DNA of 5,185 nt from Pseudomonadota bacterium (GTDB lineage Bacteria > Pseudomonadota > Gammaproteobacteria > Burkholderiales > SG8-39). A model generated the notes under the pieces. That model saw only the letters and a program-made list of their open reading frames with translations. It was not told the DNA's origin and made no database searches. A program made the position numbers and the translations under genes. Location of the stretch: positions 1-5,185 of the forward strand of contig JAKAIH010000232.1 of NCBI GenBank assembly GCA_021825225.1. The letters run 5' to 3'. This document shows positions 1-5,175 of the stretch, one piece after another; the first letter of the stretch is position 1; every line of letters begins with the position of its first letter.

Positions 1-291
1 GAACGACACGGCGACATGGCTTTGCGCAGCGAGATTGTAGATTTCGTCGGGCTGGGTCTGTTGGATGATGCGCACCAGATTGGAGGAATCGGTGAGATCG
101 CCGTGATGCAGAATGAAGCGGCGATCATCGGTTTCGTGCGGATCCTGGTACAGGTGGTCGATTCTGTCGGTGTTGATGAGGGAGGTACGGCGCTTGATGC
201 CATGCACCACATAGCCTTTGCCGAGCAGGAATTCGGCGAGGTAGGCTCCGTCCTGCCCGGTGATGCCGGTGACGAGTGCGACTTTGGCCAT
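1..291 (-). CDS. gmd: GDP-mannose 4,6-dehydratase, N-terminal part (cut by window edge)
   Basis: Cytoplasmic short-chain dehydrogenase/reductase-type enzyme that converts GDP-D-mannose to GDP-4-keto-6-deoxy-D-mannose with bound NADP, the branch point to GDP-L-fucose, GDP-D-rhamnose and GDP-perosamine. Only the first 97 residues are present; the family is usually about 340-375 aa, so roughly the first quarter. Visible: the Rossmann glycine motif GITGQDG at residues 9-15, GIKRR at 31-35 (arginines typical for the NADP phosphate), HGDLTD at 63-68, and [12 protein letters not shown] at 86-97, a stretch highly conserved in Gmd. The catalytic Thr/Tyr/Lys residues lie beyond the edge. The ATG is at 291-289, with AAGGAA (303-308) about 11 nt upstream inside the end of manC. 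Only 7 nt separate it from the manC stop, so it is surely co-transcribed and probably translationally coupled. The final product sugar depends on the next gene (fcl/wcaG, rmd or per), which is not in the window. Confidence 0.96.
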   Translation of the reverse strand, partial: MAKVALVTGITGQDGAYLAEFLLGKGYVVHGIKRRTSLINTDRIDHLYQDPHETDDRRFILHHGDLTDSSNLVRIIQQTQPDEIYNLAAQSHVAVSF

Positions 292-298
292 GGCTGGT

Positions 299-1723
299 CT
301 ATTTCCTTCCGTAGTTGTCTTCGAGCCGGACGATGTCGTCTTCCCCGAGGTAATCGCCGCTTTGCACTTCGATCATCAAGCAGTCGACTTTGCCCGGGTT
401 GGCGAGACGATGGGGGGTGCCTGCGGGAATATAGGATGACTGATCCGCGCACAGAGTGATTTCACGCTCGCCGTTCACGATCTTCGCGCTGCCCGAGACC
501 ACTACCCAGTGTTCGCTGCGGCGATGGTGGTATTGCAGCGACAGCGAAGCACCGGGCTTGACCACGATGCGCTTGATTTTGAAGCGCGGCCCCTCCTCCA
601 GCACGGTATACGTGCCCCAGGGGCGATGCACGGTGCGGTGCAGCCGCACGCTTTCATGGCCGCTGGCCTTGAGCTGCTGGACAATGCTCTTCACGTCCTG
701 CGCGCGGCTGCGGTCGGCCACCAACAAGGCGTCCGGCGTGTCCACCACCAAAAGGTTTTGCACGCCCAGCGCGGCCACCAGCCGGTCTTCGCTGCGCACG
801 TAGCAATCCTTGCTGTCGACGAGCACAGCCGCGCCCTGGACGCGGTTGCCCGATGCATCGGCCGGCACCAGTTCGCCCAACGCCTGCCACGAGCCAATGT
901 CGCTCCAGTCGAAGCGCCCCGGCACGACGGCGACACGCTCGGCCTTTTCCATGACGGCATAGTCCACCGAAATGTCGGCAATTCTGCCGAAGGATTCCAC
1001 ATCGATTGCAACCGGCGTCTGCTCCCGCGGCGTCGCCTGCCACGCAGCGTATACGGCGTTCGAGACTTCGGGCGCACAGCGCGCAAGCTCGGAGAGGAAT
1101 TCGCCGACGCGAAAGCAGAACATGCCGGAGTTCCAGTAATAGCGTCCCGAAGCCAGGTATTCCTCGGCCTTGGCGCGCGAGGGCTTCTCGACGAAGCGGC
1201 GCACTGCCAGCCCCGCGCCGCAGAGTTTGCGCGCCTGGTCGGCCTCGATATAGCCGAAGCCGGTCTCTGCTGCCGTCGGCGCAATGCCGAAGGTAACCAA
1301 GTAGCCTTGTTCGGCGAGATCCGTGGCGGCCTGCACCGCCTTCCCGAAACCGGCGACGTCGCTGATCAAATGGTCCGAGGGCAGCACCAGCATAGTCGCT
1401 GCGTCGCCGAACTGTTCGCGCAGCCTCAAGGCTGCTGCAGCGATCGCCGGTGCGGTGTTGCGGCCGACAGGCTCGAGCACATAGTCGAGGGCGATATCCC
1501 CGGCCAGTGAAATTTCGGCATAGGCATCGCGGGTGATGAAAAAATAGTCCCGGTTAGTGATGGTCAGGATCGCGTCCGGCTTCAGCGCGGCAGCGCGCAG
1601 CAGCGTCTTCTGCAGCAGGCTCTGCCCGTCGGGCAGAACGATGAAGGGCTTGGGATGCGCTTCGCGCGACACCGGCCACAGGCGGGTGCCGGCACCGCCG
1701 GACAGAATGACTGGGATCAGCAA
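299..1723 (-). CDS. manC: Bifunctional mannose-1-phosphate guanylyltransferase / mannose-6-phosphate isomerase (ManC/AlgA type)
   Basis: A 474-aa cytoplasmic enzyme, the usual length for ManC/CpsB/AlgA/XanB. The N-terminal nucleotidyltransferase makes GDP-mannose from GTP and mannose-1-phosphate; the C-terminal cupin (type II phosphomannose isomerase) interconverts fructose-6-P and mannose-6-P. Visible: GGAGTRLWP at 9-17 (GTP-binding signature), PSDH at 115-118, FVEKP at 177-181 (sugar-phosphate site), YYWNSGMF at 195-202, DWSDIGSW at 272-279, then the isomerase part with HRPWG at 366-370, [10 protein letters not shown] at 397-406 and [10 protein letters not shown] at 431-440. The start is TTG at 1723-1721: an in-frame TAA at 1738-1736 leaves no upstream ATG or GTG, and AAGGAA (1732-1737) sits 8 nt upstream. 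The stop TAG is 7 nt before gmd, so the product feeds straight into Gmd. The intermediate step, phosphomannomutase, must be encoded elsewhere. Oddity: the usual second His of the QxHxHRxEHW pattern is Arg401. The synonyms algA, cpsB and xanB depend on the polysaccharide made, which is unknown. Confidence 0.95.
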   Translation of the reverse strand: MLIPVILSGGAGTRLWPVSREAHPKPFIVLPDGQSLLQKTLLRAAALKPDAILTITNRDYFFITRDAYAEISLAGDIALDYVLEPVGRNTAPAIAAAALRLREQFGDAATMLVLPSDHLISDVAGFGKAVQAATDLAEQGYLVTFGIAPTAAETGFGYIEADQARKLCGAGLAVRRFVEKPSRAKAEEYLASGRYYWNSGMFCFRVGEFLSELARCAPEVSNAVYAAWQATPREQTPVAIDVESFGRIADISVDYAVMEKAERVAVVPGRFDWSDIGSWQALGELVPADASGNRVQGAAVLVDSKDCYVRSEDRLVAALGVQNLLVVDTPDALLVADRSRAQDVKSIVQQLKASGHESVRLHRTVHRPWGTYTVLEEGPRFKIKRIVVKPGASLSLQYHHRRSEHWVVVSGSAKIVNGEREITLCADQSSYIPAGTPHRLANPGKVDCLMIEVQSGDYLGEDDIVRLEDNYGRK

Positions 1724-1731
1724 TTGAAGGA

Positions 1732-1737
1732 TTCCTT
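1732..1737 (-). promoter_or_regulatory. Ribosome-binding site deciding the TTG start of manC
   Basis: AAGGAA on the minus strand, 8 nt before the TTG at 1723. The in-frame TAA at 1738-1736 overlaps the 5' end of this site, so translation cannot begin further upstream. The next codons give the conserved N-terminus ([16 protein letters not shown]), which supports this start. Confidence 0.7.
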
Positions 1738-1753
1738 ATCGTATTGACGCCGA

Positions 1754-1784
1754 ATTTTAGCCCACATCGAGGGGCCGGACCCAA
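1754..1784 (-). promoter_or_regulatory. Weak sigma-70-like promoter candidate for manC-gmd
   Basis: In the 82-nt gap between the aldo/keto reductase and manC, the minus strand carries TAAAAT (1754-1759, five of six matches to the -10 consensus). A poor -35, TTGGGT (1779-1784), lies upstream with a 19-bp spacer, longer than ideal. The -10 lies 30 nt before the TTG start. The placement suits a separate promoter for the GDP-sugar genes, but read-through from the reductase gene is equally possible, because no terminator is visible in the gap. Confidence 0.3.
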
Positions 1785-1805
1785 TTCGGTTCAATTCCGC
1801 GCGCG

Positions 1806-2813
1806 TCAAATATGCGTCGGGCGCCCGGTGATGGGATAACGCGGATCGCTATAGCCCGGCGTAGACGGGTGCCCGCTTTTTACCATGGAGTCGACCAGCG
1901 CTTCGTCCTCGGCGGAAAACCGGTGTGCGAGCGCATCCAGGTACTCGGTCCACTGCTCGAAAGTGCGCGGCCCGGCCAGCACCGAGCTGACCAGGCGGTT
2001 GTTGAGCACCCAGTTGAGAGCGAACTGCCCCGCGCTCATGCCGCGCTTCTCGGCATGTGCCTTGAGTTTCTGCGCCATGACCATGGATTCCTCGCGGAAC
2101 TCGGTTTCCATCATGCGCTTGTCTTTCTGCCCGGCGCGCGTATCCGCCGCGGGCGCCTGGCCGGGCGCATATTTCCCCGTGAGCACGCCGCGCGCGAGCG
2201 GGCTGTAAGGCACAACGCCCAGCCCGTAATTGGCGCAGGCCGGCAGGATCTCGGTCTCCGGCATGCGGTTCATCGCATTGTAGTAAGGCTGGCACACGAT
2301 GGGCGCGGGCACGCCGAGCTTCGCGCACAGTTCGGCGATCTGCACGATGCGCCAGGCGCGGTAGTTGGAGACGCCGAAATAGCGCGCCTTGCCCGCGGCT
2401 ATGATTTCGCCCATGGCGACGAGCGTCTCCTCGATCGGCGTGAATGGATCGTCGAGGTGCAGATAATAAATATCGACCCAGTCGGTGTTCAGGCGCTGCA
2501 GGCTCGCATCTATCGCGCGCATCATCCAGGCGCGCGACAGACCGGTGTCGTTGGGCCCCTTGCCCATGGGGTTGCCGACCTTGGTCGCCAGCACCCAGTG
2601 CTCGCGGTCCGCTGCAATCAGATTGCCGGTGACGCGCTCGGACTCGCCTTTGGCGTACTGGTCCGCGGTGTCGATGAAGTTGATGCCGGCGGCGCGCGCC
2701 GAATCGACGATCCTGCCCGCTTCGGCGGCGTCGGTGCGCTCGCCGAACATCATCGTACCCAGGCAGATGGGCGAGACCTTGATGCCGCTATTGCCCAGTT
2801 TTCGGTAATCCAT
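1806..2813 (-). CDS. Aldo/keto reductase (NADPH-dependent oxidoreductase)
   Basis: A 335-aa cytoplasmic TIM-barrel oxidoreductase that probably reduces an aldehyde or ketone with NADPH; the substrate cannot be read from the sequence. It looks most like the YajO/Tas-like branch that bacterial annotations call 'aldo/keto reductase'. The catalytic tetrad is complete: Asp48 and Tyr53 in FIDTADQY (46-53), Lys78 in LATKVG (75-80) and His119 in YYLHLDDP (116-123). Also typical are GKARYFGVSNY (141-151), PYSPLARGVLTGKY (202-215) and the cofactor-phosphate segment GPRTFEQWTE (281-290). The ATG at 2813-2811 is chosen because AAAGGAG (2821-2827) lies 7 nt upstream and MDYRKLGNSGIKVS is the family's normal N-terminus. 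The frame stays open further upstream to 2960, but that part crosses palindromes and matches no family. It stands alone between rimO and manC with a 266-nt leader region, and I see no functional link to either neighbour. Confidence 0.92.
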   Translation of the reverse strand: MDYRKLGNSGIKVSPICLGTMMFGERTDAAEAGRIVDSARAAGINFIDTADQYAKGESERVTGNLIAADREHWVLATKVGNPMGKGPNDTGLSRAWMMRAIDASLQRLNTDWVDIYYLHLDDPFTPIEETLVAMGEIIAAGKARYFGVSNYRAWRIVQIAELCAKLGVPAPIVCQPYYNAMNRMPETEILPACANYGLGVVPYSPLARGVLTGKYAPGQAPAADTRAGQKDKRMMETEFREESMVMAQKLKAHAEKRGMSAGQFALNWVLNNRLVSSVLAGPRTFEQWTEYLDALAHRFSAEDEALVDSMVKSGHPSTPGYSDPRYPITGRPTHI

Positions 2814-2815
2814 GC

Positions 2816-2847
2816 TCAAACTCCTTTGAACAACACTATCCTCCTTA
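2816..2847 (-). other. Second, consensus Shine-Dalgarno with a five-codon mini-ORF before the reductase
   Basis: On the minus strand TAAGGAGG (2840-2847) is a perfect complement to the 16S rRNA 3' end. Six nt later a TTG (2833-2831) opens a frame reading (M)FKGV and then TGA (2818-2816), which ends 2 nt before the ATG of the reductase. The gene's own Shine-Dalgarno lies inside this mini-ORF. It may be a leader that couples or delays reductase translation, a ribosome standby site, or chance. Palindrome A (2848-2871) abuts it directly. Seen: the sites and the spacing. Inferred: any function. Confidence 0.3.
2821..2827 (-). promoter_or_regulatory. Ribosome-binding site fixing the start of the aldo/keto reductase
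   Basis: AAAGGAG on the minus strand with a 7-nt spacer to the ATG at 2813. It decides for the 335-aa protein over the 384-aa reading of the same open frame. Confidence 0.8.
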
Positions 2848-2871
2848 GCGCGGACGAGAAACCGTCCGTGC
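2848..2871. repeat. Palindrome A (first of three related hairpins)
   Basis: Nine-base arms GCGCGGACG (2848-2856) and CGTCCGTGC (2863-2871) around a 6-nt loop. Eight pairs are Watson-Crick and one is G·T on the plus strand. In minus-strand orientation it aligns with palindrome B over 25 columns with only transitions and one 1-nt gap. It sits directly upstream of the consensus Shine-Dalgarno at 2840-2847. No T-run follows on either strand, so it is not an intrinsic terminator. Confidence 0.65.
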
Positions 2872-2872
2872 G

Positions 2873-2923
2873 GATCATCGATTGCGCGCGGATGAAAAGC
2901 ACATCCGCACGCAATCGACGATC
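2873..2923. repeat. Palindrome B: 22-bp-arm hairpin with 7-nt loop
   Basis: Arms 2873-2894 and 2902-2923 around the loop AAAAGCA (2895-2901). Twenty of 22 positions pair. The two exceptions, 2877/2919 and 2887/2909, are A·C on the plus strand but G·U in a minus-strand RNA, so a transcript in the direction of the genes would have an unbroken 22-bp stem. The tip (2886-2910) is the version of the 25-nt motif shared with palindromes A and C. No T-run follows. Confidence 0.8.
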
Positions 2924-2925
2924 TT

Positions 2926-2968
2926 GGATAAAATCCCCGCGCCGGGTTTGCCGTTATCAATCAATAAC
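2926..2968. repeat. Three small inverted repeats between palindromes B and C
   Basis: GGAT-AAA-ATCC (2926-2936), CCCG-CGC-CGGG (2936-2946) and GTTAT-CAATCA-ATAAC (2953-2968). Each arm is only 4-5 bp and alone could be chance. Together with the larger hairpins on both sides they leave very little unpaired sequence in this stretch. Confidence 0.3.
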
Positions 2969-2969
2969 C

Positions 2970-3012
2970 GTGTTTTTTGTACGGATACGCTTTTTATCCG
3001 TACAAAAAGCAC
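2970..3012. repeat. Palindrome C: 18-bp-arm hairpin, inverted relative to A and B
   Basis: Arms 2970-2987 and 2995-3012 around a 7-nt loop (2988-2994). Seventeen pairs are Watson-Crick; 2973/3009 is T·G on the plus strand. The inner GTACGGATA/TATCCGTAC belongs to the 25-nt motif shared with A and B, here in plus orientation (2979-3003). The outer part is an A/T tract, with T-runs on the 5' arm and A-runs on the 3' arm on either strand. No U-run follows the stem, so it does not fit an intrinsic terminator, although a structure this stable after rimO could stabilise the 3' end of an mRNA. Confidence 0.8.
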
Positions 3013-3065
3013 AGTTGGCGCGCGTAGCGCGCAATGTCGGTATTGCCCAGATTTCTGAATCCCAT
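2994..3065 (-). CDS. Possible small ORF of 23 codons just after rimO
   Basis: ATG at 3065-3063, preceded by AAAGGGAG (3072-3079) with a 6-nt spacer, encodes MGFRNLGNTDIARYARQLCFLYG and stops with TAA at 2996-2994. The ATG is 14 nt past the rimO stop codon. I recognise no family. The peptide is mildly basic and has no clear membrane segment. Its last codons run into the loop and 3' arm of palindrome C, and its middle coincides with the GCGCGC inverted repeat, so structure may explain the sequence better than coding. It could be a real small protein, the start of a decayed gene, or chance. Confidence 0.22.
   Translation of the reverse strand: MGFRNLGNTDIARYARQLCFLYG
3018..3046. repeat. Overlapping inverted repeats GCGCGC-GTA-GCGCGC and GCAAT-N6-ATTGC
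   Basis: A perfect 6-bp stem of alternating G and C with a 3-nt loop (3018-3032) overlaps a 5-bp inverted repeat (3031-3035 with 3042-3046) at two bases, so in RNA the complete stems could not both form. It lies 34 nt past the rimO stop, inside the possible small ORF. No T-run follows on either strand. Confidence 0.4.
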
Positions 3066-3079
3066 TATCCACTCCCTTT

Positions 3080-4438
3080 CTAATCGACCAGCCTGCCCCA
3101 TAAATCGTGCGCGTCGGCGCGCTCGATGTTGACCCTGGCCCAGTCGCCCGGTTTGAGCGCTTCACCGCCGGCGATAAAAACCACGCCGTCGATTTCCGGC
3201 GCATCCGCAGCCGAGCGCGCGACCGCGCCCTTATCGTCCACCGAATCGACCAGGACTTTGAGTGTCTTGCCGATCTTGCGCTTCAGGCGCTTGCGGCTTA
3301 TTTTTTCCTGCACCTGCATAAAGCGCGCGCGCCGCTCTTCGCGCAGTTCCGCCGGCACCGGATCGGGCAGCGCGTTCGCCTTCGCCCCCTCGACGGGCGA
3401 ATAGGCGAAGCAGCCGACGCGATCGAGTTCGGCTTCCTGCAGAAAATCGAGCAGCAGGCGGAACTCGGCTTCGGTCTCGCCCGGGAAACCGGCGATGAAG
3501 GTGCTGCGGATGGTGATCTCCGGACAGATCGCGCGCCAGGCACGGATGCGCTCCAGGTTCACTTCACCCGAGGCCGGCCGCTTCATCAGCTTGAGGATAC
3601 GCGGGCTCGCATGCTGGAACGGCACGTCGAGATAGGGCAGCAGCTTGCCCTCGGCCATCAGCGCAATGACTTCGTCCACATGCGGATAGGGATAAACGTA
3701 ATGCAGGCGCACCCACAAATCCCCCGCGGATCCTCCGAGCTCGCACAGCGCGCGCACGAGTTCGGTCATGCGCGTCTTGAGCGGGCGGCCACGCCAAAAG
3801 CCCGTGCGATACTTGATATCCACGCCATAGGCGCTGGTGTCCTGCGAAATCACCAGGATCTCCTTCACCCCGGCCTTGGCGAGATTCTCCGCCTCCTGCA
3901 TCACCTCGCCTATCGGCCGGCTCGCGAGGTCGCCGCGCAGGGCGGGAATGATGCAAAAAGTGCAGCGATGATTGCAGCCCTCTGAAATCTTGAGATAGGC
4001 GTAGTGCGCGGGCGTGAGCCGCACGCCCTGTGGCGGCACCAGGTCGCTATAGGGATCGTGCGGCCGCGGCAGATGCGCGTGCACCGCCTGCATCACCTCG
4101 TCGGCAGCGTGCGGCCCGGTCACAGCGAGCACCTTGGGGTGCGTCTTGCGCACGAGGTCGCCCTTGGCGCCGAGACAGCCGGTGACGATCACGCGTCCGT
4201 TCTCCGCCAGCGCCTCGCCTATGGCGTCCAGGGATTCCGCCACCGCCGAATCGATGAAGCCGCAGGTATTCACCACCACCAGCTCGGCCGATTCATAGGA
4301 GGGCGAGATGGCGTAGCCCTCGGCGCGCAATTGCGACAGGATGCGCTCCGAATCTACCAGGGCCTTGGGGCAGCCTAGGGAAACGAATCCGACCCTAGGG
4401 ATCCCGAGGGGGACAGCAGTGCGTTTTGAACGGGCCAA
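3080..4438 (-). CDS. rimO: Ribosomal protein S12 methylthiotransferase RimO
   Basis: A 452-aa cytoplasmic radical-SAM enzyme that adds a methylthio group to the conserved aspartate of ribosomal protein S12 (Asp89 in E. coli numbering). Three parts are visible. The N-terminal methylthiotransferase domain has Cys23 in [12 protein letters not shown], Cys59 in NTCGFI and Cys88 in GCLGAK, which bind the auxiliary 4Fe-4S cluster. The radical-SAM domain has Cys155, Cys159 and Cys162 in [13 protein letters not shown] domain covers about 384-452. The motif [10 protein letters not shown] and the ending DLWGRLVD separate RimO from the tRNA enzyme MiaB. The start is TTG at 4438-4436: the only in-frame stop upstream is the phaR TGA (4456-4454), and no ATG or GTG lies between that stop and the conserved region. 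No strong Shine-Dalgarno precedes it, so initiation probably depends on ribosomes finishing phaR 15 nt upstream. The stop is TAG. Confidence 0.96.
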   Translation of the reverse strand: MARSKRTAVPLGIPRVGFVSLGCPKALVDSERILSQLRAEGYAISPSYESAELVVVNTCGFIDSAVAESLDAIGEALAENGRVIVTGCLGAKGDLVRKTHPKVLAVTGPHAADEVMQAVHAHLPRPHDPYSDLVPPQGVRLTPAHYAYLKISEGCNHRCTFCIIPALRGDLASRPIGEVMQEAENLAKAGVKEILVISQDTSAYGVDIKYRTGFWRGRPLKTRMTELVRALCELGGSAGDLWVRLHYVYPYPHVDEVIALMAEGKLLPYLDVPFQHASPRILKLMKRPASGEVNLERIRAWRAICPEITIRSTFIAGFPGETEAEFRLLLDFLQEAELDRVGCFAYSPVEGAKANALPDPVPAELREERRARFMQVQEKISRKRLKRKIGKTLKVLVDSVDDKGAVARSAADAPEIDGVVFIAGGEALKPGDWARVNIERADAHDLWGRLVD

Positions 4439-4453
4439 GAGCAGGGCGACGCG

Positions 4454-5086
4454 TCAGGACTTATCGCCCTCGTCTTTCTTTTGCGGCGCTGCCTGGCCGG
4501 GAAAGCCGGGGAAAGGAAAGCCGGTGAACATGTTCTTGGTCTGGCTCTGCAACTGCTCCTGCATCTGCATGAACACATTCTTGCTTTGGTCCATGTACGC
4601 GGACATCATGCCCTGCAGGGCGGACCCCTGAAAATTCATGAACTGAGCCCACAGATCCTTGTTGATCTTGCTGTTGTCGCCATACATCGCGCGCGACTGC
4701 TCCTGCAACTGCTTTTGCACCTGAACGAAGGTCTGCATGTTCTTCTCCAGGTAATTGCCGACCATGCCCTGCATCGCGTTACCGTAGAAGCGGATCAGCT
4801 GCGACAGCAGGTCCGAGGTGAACATGGGCATGCCGCCCGCCTCTTCCTCGAGGATGATTTGGAGCAAAATAGAGCGCGTGAGATCTTCGTTAGTCTTGGC
4901 ATCGACGACCTGGAATTGCTCGTGCTTGAGCACCAGTTCCTTCACGTCGGCCAGGGTGATGTAGCTCGAGGTTTGCGTGTCGTAAAGACGCCGATTCGGA
5001 TATTTCTTGATCAGCCGCAGTGCGTCGGTGGCGGCATTCGCGCCGCCATCCGCTTTATTTTGTGTGCTCTCATTCTTCTGTTGCAT
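4454..5086 (-). CDS. phaR: Polyhydroxyalkanoate synthesis repressor PhaR
   Basis: A 210-aa DNA-binding regulator. In the known family PhaR binds both DNA and PHA granules and represses phasin (phaP) and its own gene until polymer is present. Visible: a polar low-complexity start (1-20), the PHB accumulation DNA-binding domain (about 23-82) opening with IKKYPNRRLYDTQTSSYITL, then two related amphipathic, Gln/Met-rich helical segments (105-130 and 157-182), and a charged Pro/Lys tail. ATG 5086 is chosen because AGAGGAAGG (5092-5100) precedes it by 5 nt. The same frame reaches back to ATG 5134 and TTG 5146, but these lack a Shine-Dalgarno, and the latter lies in a hairpin. It shares its reading frame with rimO 15 nt downstream. 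No phaC, phaA, phaB or phasin gene is in the window; the gene upstream is outside it. Confidence 0.95.
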   Translation of the reverse strand: MQQKNESTQNKADGGANAATDALRLIKKYPNRRLYDTQTSSYITLADVKELVLKHEQFQVVDAKTNEDLTRSILLQIILEEEAGGMPMFTSDLLSQLIRFYGNAMQGMVGNYLEKNMQTFVQVQKQLQEQSRAMYGDNSKINKDLWAQFMNFQGSALQGMMSAYMDQSKNVFMQMQEQLQSQTKNMFTGFPFPGFPGQAAPQKKDEGDKS

Positions 5087-5091
5087 TGCGG

Positions 5092-5100
5092 CCTTCCTCT
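5092..5100 (-). promoter_or_regulatory. Ribosome-binding site deciding the phaR start
   Basis: AGAGGAAGG on the minus strand, 5 nt from the ATG at 5086. It supports the 210-aa PhaR over the 226- and 230-aa readings. Confidence 0.65.
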
Positions 5101-5144
5101 TGACTTTCTTGAGCCTTGGCGGCAGGTGAGCCATCTCAAAACGC

Positions 5145-5175
5145 AAGCCCCGCCAACAAGCAGGCGGGGCTTTTT
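5145..5175. terminator. Intrinsic-terminator-like hairpin upstream of phaR
   Basis: Perfect 10-bp GC-rich stem AAGCCCCGCC (5145-5154) and GGCGGGGCTT (5163-5172) with an 8-nt loop. Read on the plus strand it is followed at once by T's (5171-5175), a textbook intrinsic terminator. Read on the minus strand the stem is followed by GCGTTTT, a degraded U-run. No plus-strand gene is visible, so its likely job is to end the minus-strand gene that lies beyond the right edge, or to act in both directions. It separates phaR from whatever precedes it, which implies that phaR has its own promoter in 5087-5144 or inside the hairpin region; I see no convincing one. Confidence 0.7.

Noticed and set aside
509..1510. 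Long plus-strand open frame (333 codons) opposite manC
   Set aside because: It lies wholly antisense to a gene with many conserved motifs, shows no recognisable domain, and is the usual by-product of GC-rich codon bias on the opposite strand.
2814..2960. N-terminal extension of the aldo/keto reductase by 49 codons
   Set aside because: The extension crosses palindromes A and B, matches nothing known, and the strong AAAGGAG sits inside it just before the normal family N-terminus.
2970..3012. Palindrome C as an intrinsic terminator for rimO
   Set aside because: The stem is not followed by a U-run in either direction; the T-runs are paired inside the stem.
1812..3083. Long plus-strand open frame (423 codons) opposite the aldo/keto reductase
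   Set aside because: It is antisense to a gene with a full catalytic tetrad, has no recognisable domain, and its end runs through the palindromes. Codon-bias artefact.
3107..3985. Plus-strand open frame (292 codons) opposite rimO
   Set aside because: Antisense to the conserved radical-SAM and TRAM domains; no motif of its own and no credible start context.
4374..4400. Two CCTAGGG sequences 20 nt apart in the start of rimO, possibly an operator
   Set aside because: Both fall in codons for the conserved [10 protein letters not shown] region and its lead-in. Two 7-nt matches are too short to claim a site, although CTAG is generally scarce in bacterial genomes.
5087..5146. Longer PhaR starting at TTG 5146 or ATG 5134
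   Set aside because: Neither has a Shine-Dalgarno, and the first lies within the stem of the GC-rich hairpin. ATG 5086 has AGAGGAAGG in place.
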